This document shows, piece after piece, positions 1-13,400 of a DNA stretch of 64,000 nucleotides. The notes under the pieces were generated by a model. It had not been told where the DNA came from, ran no database searches, and was given only the letters and a program-made list of their open reading frames with translations. Source of the DNA: Smittia aterrima (taxonomy: Eukaryota; Arthropoda; Insecta; Diptera; Chironomidae); assembly GCA_033063855.1 (NCBI GenBank), contig CP093830.1, positions 11,160,854 through 11,224,853 on the forward strand, written 5' to 3'. Each line of letters starts with the position of its first letter. Within the stretch, counting starts at the first letter, position 1. A program made the translations under genes and the position numbers.

Positions 1-3000
1 AGAACAGCGAAAACCCCAAAGCAATTTTCGATCAACGAATTGGGTCATGGAACTCTCGTTTTTTTGCTGTTTACGTTCGCATTGTTATGAATATTTATTG
101 ATTCTCCGAAATAATTGAGCTGAGGATAAATAAAGTATCGAATTTCAAGTCGAGCAGACACGCAGCGCGAAAGGTTTTCTTGATTCTCATTTGCCGGTTC
201 AGAGAAAATCTCATTAAATGTTGACAGAAATTTTTCATTTGCTCACCGAAATTAAATTTATTTTGGTTTTTGAGAAAACTTTTTCTTCACGAACATTACT
301 CGTGTTTGCAGTCACGAGAAATGTAATTAACAGCAGCGTGAGAGTAACACAAGAAACCACTTAAGCTTCTTGTCGCGAGCAGTGAGAGATACATTCGCGA
401 GTGGTGAGAGATACATTCACGAATTAACTAAGATTCTTTAAATTAAAACTATTCAAGAACCGAGAGAAGATCTTTCATTGTTAAATAAGAAACACTCATT
501 AAAGCTCTCTCAGTCGAGCACTGACTTCACTTGCAACATGTTGAAGATTCAGTTTGAAGCATCTCCTTGAATTTGGATAATCACAGTCTGAAACCCAGAC
601 GACGATGAAGAGGAAGAAAATTGATTCGAATCAATGACTGAGATATTTCTTCTGTTCAATTATATTTCCTCTTCAGACTCATCACAAAAGCTTCACATGT
701 TCACATACAAAAAGCATCTATGACGACTCATTGAATTGAATCGATCGATTCAGTGATGACTAACAGGCGATTCATCAAAAAGCTTTTGATAGCAAATAAT
801 ATAAATCTAACAAATTTTCCAATTGAAAAATCCGATTATCACTTTTTTCTCGCTGCATCAACGGGTAAAGAGGCTGACGAAAGAGGAGGAGAGAGAAAGC
901 TAAGCTTCGTTCGTTCAACTGGAAAAGGTATTAAAGATAAATTATTTCAGATTAGAACACATTCACTTGAATGGAAAATTCAATAGAAAAATATTTCAGC
1001 TTTTGCATGATGAATCGAGGAAAATTCCTTTGCCATTTGATCAACATCGCTTCGGATTGAGTAAATTATTTACTTAAGTTCCCGGAAGGATGAGTAAGAC
1101 GAGAGAGAGATCTAAATCAGCGGCGCGCGGGAGGCGTTTTCGTGGAAAATTCTTTTTGATCGAGCAAGCGAATTTCATCTAAATGAAACGTTTTTGAAAG
1201 AGCGAGAAGTTTATTTGTTAATGAATTTTGGGTTAATTTAGAAACGTTGTCACTCTTCTTCAGAATTCCGAAGAGAAGCTAATTTAAAAACCCTTCGAAA
1301 TCATTCAGTCAAGCTATTTCAACAGTTTTTCCTCTTTGAATTATTTATAAAGTTTACGCACTTATAGACCCAAACACAATTTATGCAGAGACCCTTTTCT
1401 CTTTTTCTCCTGAAAATTGAAAGCTGGATTAAATATCTCAATCTAAGAGGCCAACAAAGCGTAGTTCTCCACCCACTCTCACCATTAGTTTGTCTTTTAC
1501 GCAATGTCCTCTTGTCTGCACAGCAATTTACAAACAGTGACGAGCTTTAAAAATAGCTTTTCCTTTTTTCTTCCTTCACTAACAATCTCGCTTGCAATCA
1601 AATGTTGATGTATGCCTTTGAGAAGCTTTTTCATTCTTTCTTATTTTCTCTGCACAAGAGAAAGGTTAGAAACGAACCATTTTTTTTTGTCGTTGATGTC
1701 CCAATTTCCAAGAGCCAAAGCTCTTCGTGGGCGGCGAACGAAATGTTGATTCAGGAGCATGACCGAATTTATTTTACAAATTTGGTATAATTTACATCTC
1801 CATCTGTTATGCATCCAAACACCTACGTCCATGAGACGATGTAGAACGCTTCAATGGAAATTGCTGCAGATTTAAATTGGATTTCAAATGATTCGCTCTG
1901 CGTTTGCTTTGTGAGCTTATGCAGAAATTATTTGAACATCATCGCTAATTGATTGCAATACCGATTATCGCGACCTTTAAAATGAAAATCGGTAGTTACT
2001 GGCAAAGCTGAAATAATCTTTTTCAAATCGAAATATTGATGAGCGAGAGATAATTGAAAATTCCATTTGTAACCCAATTTTAATCATCACACATTCAGAT
2101 TTTATTAATTTTGCCGCATCAAAAGTTTTCATTTTAATTAACGTTATTATGTTGATTTGGCTATAGATTGTCTGGGCCCTTAAGCGAATTTCGATTATTG
2201 TCATTGTCAGTTACTTGCAGAATCTTAAAGCTCCTTGAACGAGTTGAGTTACCAGATAAGTTTAAATCGAATTAAATTGCTTTTCCTCACGTTTAATGAG
2301 GATTAAAAACTCTTCATATATGAAGACTCTAAAGCCCTTGGCATAAATTACACATCTCAGTCCTTTCTTTAAACTTCCTCCCTTCTTGCTTTCAATGAGA
2401 ACGTGATACGATGAAACGCTTCTTCGAAATGAAAAATCTCAGCAGTAAATCTCATTTTCAGCATTTTTAATCATTTCGACAGAAAAAAAGATGTTTTTCC
2501 TTTCCACCAGCAGCTACAATAACATTGAGTCTGATACTCCTTCTTCTCCCGCTTGATTTTAATGAAAAGCTTCATGCATGATGTGTGACAAGTCATGTGG
2601 CTGGAAGAAGAGTGAGGATAAGGTTGAGTTGGTTCTTTCCGCCAGCAGTTTTGTCATCAGCAGACTTCTTCCTCATCAGAGAAAAGCCTCCAAGTGAAGA
2701 GCCCGAAACAGTTTTTTGCTCTTTTCAAACTCAGAATCTTTCGAGGTTTATTTTCTCTTTTTTAAATTGCGCATGTCTCCTGTTGACTCTCTTGTACTAA
2801 AACATTTAGCGACACAATTCATTCCTCTCAGACATTAAACTTGAAGGAAATTTAAAATAAAATTCCTTTCATAATTAACGAGCGTCTCGAGATTGCGATG
2901 GAGAAAAATACTTAATTCTAAAATCAATGAACTTTGTAAATATTTTACGAGTTCAAAGATGAAATTGATTTTTCCTGGAAAAGCTTCTTTAAATATTCAT

Positions 3001-6000
3001 GAAAGCTTTCAAAATTATTTAAAGCTCAGCTTCGTTCCTGACAACTCAAAATCTTGAAAACATTTGAAAGCCCTTAGGACAACAAGACGAAAGTGTTTGA
3101 CAGGTGACAGATTTTCTGTTTAGTTTTCTGTGGAAAGCGAGTCCCCTTCCGCTTACCAGCATACAAGCTTTTTCACTCAATTTAAGAACACTTCGCCCCT
3201 TCCCGACTCAGCCATTGCCAGCACTGAAAATAAACACTTCCTTCCGTTAAGCTCGAGGCATTGAAGAATTACGTTAATGAAAGTTAATTGAGATGAAAGA
3301 AAGAATTATTTTCACCCTCGACAATCATGTGCTTAATTAAATATGAAAGCAGCATGTGGAATCGGTTCACACAGCTTCCTCGTAGCAAGCTATCCTAGAG
3401 ACCAAATCCATTTGGGTCTGAAATTGAGCGCGGCAGCTGCGAGCCAATGAAGCTTGAACCGAAGCCTTCAACGAAAACTCCTCTTTCCTTTGATCATTTT
3501 TCTGTAAAATAAAAAGGTTGCATACGAGCTGCTTCAAAAGCGCATGGAAGCGTGAAAATACAAAAATTTTCCTCTCAAATTATTTTTATGTTAAATCGAG
3601 AGATAAATTTAATCATAAGTTTATCTTTCGCCTTTTTCTTCGTATTTTATTTTTTTTGTGGGATCCACGTTTAGCATAGCTTTGAATCAATTTTATGTTC
3701 CCGGCCCTTGAGAGACCATCATCACAAACATCACGTATGAGATAACTTCGTTGCGAACCCGGCCGTTAAACCAGCAGTCGATACGCCTACTTCGATTTGG
3801 AGAGCGTAGATGAATAACGTCTCGGAACCACAGGCCTCTCTCTGGGAATGTCAACCGCAAGTTTTACACGAACCTAACCGATTGAATCAGCCGCTGACAT
3901 AATTTATCGACGGTTTCATCCTGGCTGATGCCTCGCTATGCAAAAATGCGAAGCATAAATTTTACTTTCCCCTCCCTTCGTCTCCACTCACATCCACTTT
4001 ACTTCAAACAGAACAGTTTCCAATTCGATACTTGCGCTCGAATGTTGTGTGACAGCAAATTTTCATAGCAAATAAAGACGACGGCTATAAAAAAGAAGCA
4101 TCCACATTAAACTGCATGAATATTCCTTCTCGAGAAGATTGCATAATAAAAGACGTCGAGAATGTTTTTCATTGAAGGTCATGATTATGATAATATTTCT
4201 TCTTCCTTCCGCCTTTATCATCGCTTGCTTTGCTTTCAGACAAAACGTACTACGAAGCCTGAAAGCCAATATGGTAGAGAAGTGGAGCAAATGTTTGCAT
4301 AAACTGCATTAACATTTAATGGGTTTTACATGCATAACAAAAAAAAAATCCTGTTTCACTTTTTTTTCTCGCAGCCACAGAAGAGAGAGAGAGCTGACTT
4401 GTGGAAACATTGTGGGAGTGAATGACAGAGTCAGCACTGAAGGCTGACTTAACAACTGAAAATAATTCAAGTCACTTACCGCCCTGAAGCGAAATGAAAA
4501 ATCGTTTAGCTCTTTTTTTCACTGAAGAGTGCATAAAAACTTTATTCATCATCTTGCTCATAATTTTTTTTTACACAAATCTCTCGTCTCGGTGGAAAAA
4601 TAGAACATTTTCTTATTCCTGTTAAACTAATCTAATTTTCCTGTTATGGCTTTTTTACTCTTCCCTTCAAATATTTACGAAAATTTTCATTCAAATCAGA
4701 GATCGTAAAACATAAAATTGGTAACAGAGAGCGACTAACAAACTAACTCTAAAGGTGAGCGAGAAAAACAAAAGAAAATCTTTTTATGATTTTCCTCTAC
4801 GCTCGAAATCCTTAATCCCCGCTTTGGATTTCCATCGACTTAATTTTATTGCCTTTCGTTTTTATTGTCCACGAGCCTAAGAAGGATGAAAAGGAAATGA
4901 AACCAATCAAGATTCTTTTCGTCCTACAGGTCACAATTCAAAGCTAATTAAGCAATCTCAAACTAATTTACTACTCAGATAATTTGAAAATAATTCGTTT
5001 CTTATTGTTGGCAACCCATTTTCGTCACCCGAGATGGACCCTCATGATTTCTGTCCTAGAAAGTGATTTGATTTGATTTATAGTTCGAACATCTGTTGTA
5101 CATAAAGCTTTTAATTAAAGTCGTCAAGGGGAATCGACCACGTCTTGCTGAGAGATGAAGGGATGGAGAGAAAAAGGCGAAAGGTTCAAAGTTCATGACT
5201 CAGAAAGCAGTGTCGCCATCATCTTTCGCTTCAATTAACTGTTTCTAATAGCAAAAGTTACGATATTCACCAAGCGAACGTTGTTGTTACACACTCGAAC
5301 ACAAATGCCACTAATGCGATTTGTTTACGGTGTCTTCATCATCGTCTCTTGATGATACGGATATGTCTTGAGATCATCTTGATGAGAACAAGATAGAGCG
5401 AGCAATGACTTCTTAAATTACTCGACAAGAGAGTCCTTAGACTTGGAACTTGGAAGGAGCAAAAGAATCTTTCATTCTCATCCAATTTAACTTTGATAGC
5501 TTCTCTCAAAGTAATTAAATTTGAAAAGGACGATTCGTTAAATCTCATCAATCAGAGACGCCTAATTAGTTTGGTTCAAACCATAAATGAACTGAATTTT
5601 AATCATTGTCCAACTTCTCTTGGCTTGATTTCAGTTAAACTTGAAAGCTCATAAATTTGCAAGCAACTTGTTCTCTCTGTTGTGTACTTTTTGTTCTGTT
5701 TTTTAATTAAAATGCGCTGCACATTTTCTGTTAAAATTAAGTAAATTTAATCTTTTTAGTCTGTTCACGCAATGAAACTTATAAATTCCAACAAGCAACG
5801 GATGAAAATTCCGCGGACTCGACACAAATGAACGGCAACAGAATACAGGGAGTTTCCTCATTCGCACGTCATGAACACTTCCACGAAATGTTTGCATTTT
5901 ATTTATCGCTTTTTGTTCGAACTCACTCTCACGGAAAATCTCCTCTTTCGAGTTTAATTGAATTTAATTTACGTTTCCACGTTGAATTCCGCTTAAGTAA

Positions 6001-7447
6001 CTTCATTCTTTTGCTTCCGATGTAAAAAGCTTTTCCCGTCACATCAACATGCTAGAAAATTTATTCTGTTGAGTTCTGTGGAAGCTGAATGGGAATCATG
6101 ATAAGGATGAAAAAATTGTTGCAGGTTTGCTGGCACAAGAGAAAAGCTTGGATCACAATGTGCTTGAGGAACAAAGCACGAAGAGCGTTTATGATTGAAT
6201 GTGCTTCTTAAAGCATGAAAGACTTTTATTCCTTACTAAGAACTTTTTGAAATTAATCGCGGAGCAAAAACTTTTGAGCTTTTAAAAGAAAGTTTCGCAA
6301 CTTTGGCGTTTTCACTCATCGGAAGGAAAATGGGAAAAGGGTTTTGCATGCACGACTGTGAGTGTTTTAATTATTTAAGCAGACGAGCAGAAAATAAAAG
6401 CTCTCGAGCTGAATCAGAGTATCACAATTAAATATTCACAAATGGGATAAAATTGTTTTCGTGTTTTTCTTGCTGCTCTTCATTATTCAGTTTATGCTGC
6501 GCAAATGTGAACTGCGTTGCAATATCTCATGGCCTCAGGAGTTATCATTTTTTATCTTCTTTTAATGTATCTCAACGGGATAGGAAAGTGAAGGAGCGAA
6601 TGTGAGTTTAACCTTTGGAGAGTCATGTTCCATTTTGTTGTGTGGGAAGAATGAATTAGTCTTCATTAGGAGAAGACTTGTTTCGACTTATGATAATGAA
6701 ATGAGTCTTGGGAAACCTCAGAGTTGCATACATTAAAATAATTTGAGTTTCTTACGTAAGTACGTAAGCTTCTGCGAAGGATTTGATTTCTACTGTTAAA
6801 ACATTTGAGCTTCTAAGATCTTTTGAGCTGTTTTTTTTTACAATAAACGACTACCATTGGATTCCAACTTGAAATGTGCTTTAATAAAAAGTGCCATCAG
6901 AACTTTCCTCGTTCCAAAAATATTTCTTAACTTTATGCAAAAACAAGTTTTGGTTTGTAATATTCGAGTCCTGAACAAAGCGACTGTCACATTGTTAAAG
7001 TTTCAAAATCACAAGAGTTTGTAATTCAAATAAACTTGTGCACTTCTCTAGAAACTGCAGAGTCATTTTCAATTCCTCAACAAATTGAGTTTATAATAAC
7101 TAAAGATCTTCAATTCATGTTTTGTTTGCTTACATCTGAATCAACATAAACATTTAGCTTTCGTAGAAATACTAATTTTCCTTTACCAATCACTTCTTGA
7201 GCACTTGTTTGAAGTCTATTGAAGCATGAGAAGATATGCATGCATCAAATTGAATTACAATTCAATATATTGTAACTTTTGCTTCCAAAAAAAAAATCTT
7301 AATCAAAAAAAAGTTATTTCTAAATTCTACTTTTCCACCACCAGCAAAAAAATTAAGCTCCTCTTTGAGAGCTTACAAAATCCCTTCGAACAAGACGAAT
7401 CGAATGTTTTTCGTCAACATCTTAAAGAGATTAGGGTTGCTTCCCAA
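1..7447. other. Gene-free intergenic stretch
   Basis: No coding exon can be supported on either strand. The open frames are all short (under about 110 codons), lack family resemblance, and lack splice sites that would join them into a longer frame. The base composition is AT-rich with many A- and T-runs and purine-rich tracts. A locally GC- and CpG-richer block at about 3690-3960 stands out and is treated as a separate observation. The last 200 bases precede the stop of the minus-strand NANP gene and probably include its 3' UTR. Confidence 0.6.
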
Positions 7448-10400
7448 TCAACTTCCATCGGAAGCATTGCTGTTATTGCTGTCCAAGTCAGGAGGCGGTA
7501 GGAAACGCTTAGGGTATGGACCAACGTTGCTAGCATTGACTTTTCCTTTCGTCGATGAAAAACATCCGGTGCCGATGCAGCCTGAGAGCGCAGACGACGT
7601 CGATGCTCCATTACTCATGCCACTTGAACGCGAAGCTTTTAGTTTCAATGATCTCAAATTTCCGTTGGTCGATGGACCTTGACTGCTTGTTGGCGTGGCT
7701 GCATCGTCCACGATGAGAAGCGACTTCAGTTCGTAGATGTTGCTGATCGTTATGTCCGGATAAACTGTTTGGCTGACGTCGACTGGCTCAGGATAATTTA
7801 ACGGAAGCCAAACGCTTGCCATCAAGCCCGCTTCGTGAGCTCCCTGAATCGACCATTGAATCGTTGGCGAAGAGAAATTGTTTGTCGTTTGTTTGTTTTT
7901 TGGTTTGAGAAAGAAAGAGACGAGAAAAATGTTTGCTATTAATTTTCGTTTTGTTTTCTGTGCAGAAAAGTTTCTTTTATTTGCGAGGGAAATTTTATTT
8001 TAAGGCATTGAATCATTTAGCAATTCATGAAATCAACAAAAAGTTGAGATTGTGTTGTGGTAAGGCAAGAGAGTCACTCTTGAAGAAGGGAGGAGAGGTA
8101 GTGGCTTAAATATTTAATTGACATTATGCATACCCACCGTTCATGTGTACTTTTGCTCTGTTTGTACAACGTGCTTGTCACGAGAGCGTTTTATTTGCGA
8201 GTATTAATAATTTTCTGTATATTTTTGTTCATTTCTCGTAATCTGAAGAACAAGAATATCAAAAATATTTGACGAGACAGAGGGAGGAGAAGGAAAAGCG
8301 ACTCAATCACATCTCGAGCACAATCCGCTTGAATGAAAATGTTGATGAACGAAATTATTTTCTTATCCTGTTGAATATGCAAAGATTTGAACGACAAGCG
8401 CTGAGGGAGATACGACAAACTCTAAATGAGTTTTGAAACAGTTTTAAACAGAATAATTCCCATCGATTCCTAATTGGAATTGTGCCAAGATCAGGCAACG
8501 ACGTCTGTTCCGCGAAAGGATAATTGAAACTTTTAGCGACAATTTAGTCTCATTACAATTTGCTTTGATTAGAATCATCGCCAGGTTATAGCTGGAAGCG
8601 TTGTTTGAACTTTGTAACAGCTCGTCAGGCAACTCTTGTCAAGTTTAAATCTCATTCGTGTTTGGTAAATTGAAAATCTGAAGAGCAAATATTTTGAAAG
8701 TTCTCTCATGAAAAAGCTGAGTAAACACAAATGAATTGCATTCAAAATGAATATTCCAGCTAAATGAATTATCCAAAATGAGAAAAACCAGAAATTGGGA
8801 GAGAGAAAGTTTGTTTTTTTGTAAGCAAAAGCTCAGGACGAATTGCGCTCGAGAAGAACGATACAAAAGACAATTAACAGCATGATTGAGGGGGAGTCAT
8901 GGATGTTGTCGCAACGAGTAAGTTTTAATTGGAAGCGAATTGTGATTAAAATAACAAGAAAAATAAGAAAAGTTTTCATCTTGAATGAGACAATATTTTC
9001 ATGAAATCTTTTTCTATTCAAATCTAAACGATTCTAATGGAAAACATTTATCGAACCAACTGCGTTTAGCGGCTGACCGAAATAAATCTAAAGTGATTTT
9101 ACCTGAATATCGGTCTCTATTTTATCTCCGACCATGATACAATTATTTGGCGACACGCCCAAATAGTTACAAGCAGCTAAGAATATTCGCGGATCAGGTT
9201 TTTCCCACGGAAAATCAGCCGACACGAGAATGCAATCGAAAAGCGAATTTTTACCCATGTTGAGGCCTAACTTGTTCACTTTCTCCCATTGCGCGTTGGT
9301 CGGTCCGTTCGTGATGATCGCAAGTAGATAATTCTTACGCAACTGTCTCAACATCTGCACAAGTTCAGCGGGGAGTTGCAGGTACAGATAGCGATACTTC
9401 AACCATTGTTCGTAAATGTCACGCGTCAGATGCCGGAATTGCTCGGGCAGAGCCTTCTGCCACAAATCCGTTCTCCATTTATCGAGAGACATTGATGGAT
9501 TGTCGGGACATTTGCGAAATGCTTTCAAGTAGCTCGTCGTGCAGTAATCAGCTTGCTCCTTTTCCATGCCGTGATTCTCGTGGAGTAACTCAGCAAGCTA
9601 TGTTTTCGAGTACGAACACGCAACAAACGAGTTTTGAGCGAATATTTTTTTTGTTCGGCAATTGGAAAAATGGTTAAGAAAACCAAATATGTAAAAAGAG
9701 AAATGATAAAATCGGTTAACTCTGTGAAAATTGAGAAAATTGTGTTTGGACTTTGTTTCAACGAGTGAAAGTTTATTTCCCACAGCATCTCAAACGGATT
9801 TGCTTACATTACTTAAATCTAAATGAGTTAAACTAAGAGTAATGATTGTTAGTTATTAAAATATTACAAAATTTCAAGATTTATTGACAATTCACTTGAC
9901 ATTGATTTTTGGTTTGTTTCAAATATTTTCATGTGATCTTCATCCAAGGATTGAAATCGTGGATAACCCGGCCGATCAAGTTTTACTTTCCCAAATGAAA
10001 ATATGGAAAACTTTACGATTCAACAAATGGTTTTCGTCGTAAACAAACAAATGAGTTAGTGCTTTATTCTACGATCATTTGAACTGATGATGTGAACTTT
10101 CTTCTCGTTCAGGAAAGTTTAGCATTCGAATTTATTCAGAAACGCAAACATTTATCTTTCTGACATTTCTTTCTTCTTCGATTTTAACGCAAATTTTATG
10201 CATAAATTAAACTAGGAAGTAACAGACTTTGTCGTAATTTAAGAATAATTAATTTAAATTTTAACAACACTCCCACGCCTAAAATTGCGTGAACGATGTC
10301 AGTCGAATGAATTCAAATTATTAATTAAAAATTAACAAATTTATATTGTCGAGTCTGGAAAATTGCAACGGATGTGAGTTGATAAACAAGTTTCTCAATT

Positions 10401-13400
10401 TCCTGGTAAAACAAAAATTATTTAATCACATGATAAATTTTACATTGTTCTGCGTCCTGTTGATTCAGTGATCTCGATTTAAATTCCCAGGAACTCGTCG
10501 GAAATAAATATGTTGCACAAATCGAATGTAGAATTAAATTTTAATGGAAATTTTCGTGGTCGCGGAAATTCGATACTGATTGGCACTTGTCTTAATCGGT
10601 CGAAAAGAGGATTGCCTCGTTGATAGTTCATGAATGAAAATTCTGATTTTGTCAGGAATAAAATCTAATTTGTCATTGGCAGGAACAGCAAAGCTTTTCG
10701 TTTCAAAATCCTCATTGTGGCAATTTCCATCACAATTGCTAAAGCTTCCCATCAAATTGAATCCTCAATAAAGTGGAGAGCGTTTCAATAATTCGCACGA
10801 TTGAGCAGCAATTACGAAAAGTTTGAAGAATATTCGATTTCTGAGGAGATGCGAGGGAAAGTTTAGACATCTCCAATTTTCTTCTTCTGAGTGATGACGA
10901 CAAGCTTCGTGATCCATCGCACCGCGTGTTCCCATGTCCGTGATGACGAAAACAAGACTCTTCATCTATTTTTGTCTTGAAAATATCTCAATCGAAACAA
11001 TTTACATGCACACCGTTCGTTTTCACTCTTCCAACTCTCGCTCACACCGAACAACCAAACGTCGGAATTGCATCATCAAATTGTACATCAAAAAACTTTT
11101 ATTTTTCCGATAAAAAATGATTTTGAACAAAGTATAAAAGAAGAAAATCAATCAAGGCAATTAGGTGGATGGAGTCAGCAAACTAAATGAGCCCCAAACT
11201 TGATAGAAAAATTATTGAGCAGAGAGGAAGTTAGATAGAAAAATTTCATTATTCAAAGTTAAAATGCAGGAGAAATATCAAGAACTAAGTTGAGCAAATT
11301 AATCTCCGAAGAGTTTCTTGCCGAGGTCCATCAGTCGATGATTTCTGCAGACTTTCAACGCATCAGCCTTCTTGAGAACACCAGCGACATTCGGATTCGC
11401 GTCAATCAATTGCGAGAGGAAGTCTTCGTAAGCTGACTTCACATTTGGTTGAAGTGTTCCGATCCTGACCTTCTTCAATGTTTCTACAATTCCTTCTGCC
11501 CAGCCACTCTCAATAGCGAACTCAGAAATCCAAGGAATTTGTTGAAGAATTCCGCTCATCGTTTGCATGCCAAGGAACCAAAGCTCAGCGATTTCATTCC
11601 AATTTTCCTTGTACGACATTGAGACGACAAGAGCCTCAGGATCATTCGACTCGTCAACTGTGTATGCGTCCCAAAGGAATCTGATGGTGATTTGAATGTA
11701 GCGACAGATGGAGAAGTCGTTCTTCTTTACTTTCTTCGACTGTTGCTTTAAAAGTAGCAAACCAAGAACCGAGAGATGTCCCAGCGTGACAAGATTCTCT
11801 GGTGTGTCCTTGAATTCGGGCAAATTGTTGAAAATGAATTTGAGCAAGTTGTTGAATGTGACGCTTTCCTCAACGAATTTCATTTCAAGTACGGTGATGT
11901 TCATGAGAATATTGCAGGCACTTACAATCGCTTGACGCGAGTCTTTCATCAGATCGAGCTGCTGAGGTGTAAGCTCTGGATCTGGTTCATTCATACGAGC
12001 CAATCGTTCAGCTCTTGGGATAGGAGGACGCTTGTAGTGAGCGATAGACCAGTGGTGGACGATGAAGTCATAAAGAACATCTTCCTCCGTTGACTTCAAA
12101 AAGATTTTTCGCCCTTCGTCTTCAACGACAAGATGACACAACGCAGGCAAAAATACTCGAAGAACATCCATCGGCGCTTCGTTGACAAATTCGTTCGGTG
12201 TGTTTTTATTATCGAGACGGAATTGTCTGTTCTCATAGAAAGTTGTGTTTGCGAGTTTCAAGACGAACGGCAAGACTTTGTACACTTGAGCGCGCATTGC
12301 GGACGTCTCTTGAGCGAGCCAAGCTCCGAGCACTCGAACCATCGCACCAGCGAACGCCTTATTTTTCCCCTCGAGGTTTTCACTAAGCTTATCATTGGAT
12401 AACTTCGTGAGAACGTTAATGACCGCAGTAAAAGCTCCTTTGAGTGCAGTATAAGTTTGTTGCTTTTCCTTTTGTTCAAAGTCGAGTTGGTCGGTTGCCA
12501 TGAAGTTCAATGACAGTTCGAGAATTAAAAAGCATGACGTAATCAAATCAGCGTTCGCCATCGCTTGATTGAAGCTTTTGTTGTCCATTTGCATACGAAC
12601 TTCGATTGCCGCAAGTTGCAACAAAAGAAGGAAGAATTTCTTTGGATCTTCAACGTCCATCAGCGTCCATTCAATGCCAAGAAGATCAATGATCTGCGCA
12701 GTCAATTTCAAGGCTGGATCTCTTTGATTCTTAGTAATGCGACTTTTCAAAATATCGCTAATGCCTTTGTAAAGACTCTCAGGCCAGAGTTCACCTTCTG
12801 AGCTACGACGAATCAAATCATGACGGCAGCTAAATATGAGAGACGTCAAAATGTCAGCCAATTCGAATTTTCTCTCCGTTGTATCAGATTGGAAGTCGAG
12901 AGAAAGACGTTGCATGAGATCGTGAAAAGCCTTTGGATTTGCGTCCCACGCACTTGCTCCAAAGCTGTTTGCGAGGGTTACAAGAATATTAAGAGCCTCA
13001 TCTGTCTGGAAGCTTTGTGACAAGTAAATCTCTGACCATTTCGTGAGACCACCGGCAGAGAGAAGAGCCTTTTGCCCAGCTTCATAGACTGCGATACTTT
13101 GAAGGCAACTGTAAGCTTCACTAACGACAATTAAACTGTCTGCGTCGTCAGCTGTTTGTACAATTTCCAGGAATACGGGGATGATGGCGAGCATTTCTGG
13201 ATGAGTCGCGAGGCCTTCGTCTTGGCAAAAGCACGTGAGAATTGAAAGAGCGACACTTTTGTACACGAGCGCTGGACAATCGTTGGGAACTTCATTGCTT
13301 GTCAGAAGCTTCTTAAGGAACTCGAATCCGATCGCTTCAAAGAGAACTTTCTTGCCGGCTTGAGTACAATCCTTTGATTTCACCAGTTTCGTAACCATGA

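Larger units (their letters stand above)
9598..11298 (-). other. Distal part of NANP intron 1, downstream of neurochondrin
   Basis: This stretch separates the neurochondrin stop from NANP exon 2. It contains the neurochondrin 3' UTR with a poly(A) signal (11098-11103, minus strand) and one copy of an inverted dispersed repeat (10602-10830). Two short minus-strand frames at 10534-10755 and 10765-10965 overlap the repeat. They carry no recognised domain and I do not call them genes. Confidence 0.6.

Noticed and set aside
3715..3830. Possible tRNA gene (GGGTTCGCAAC on the minus strand resembles a B box)
   Set aside because: No matching A box, no acceptor-stem pairing and no anticodon arm at proper spacing.
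7365..7682. 105-codon plus-strand frame opposite NANP exon 3
   Set aside because: Antisense shadow of a well-supported exon.
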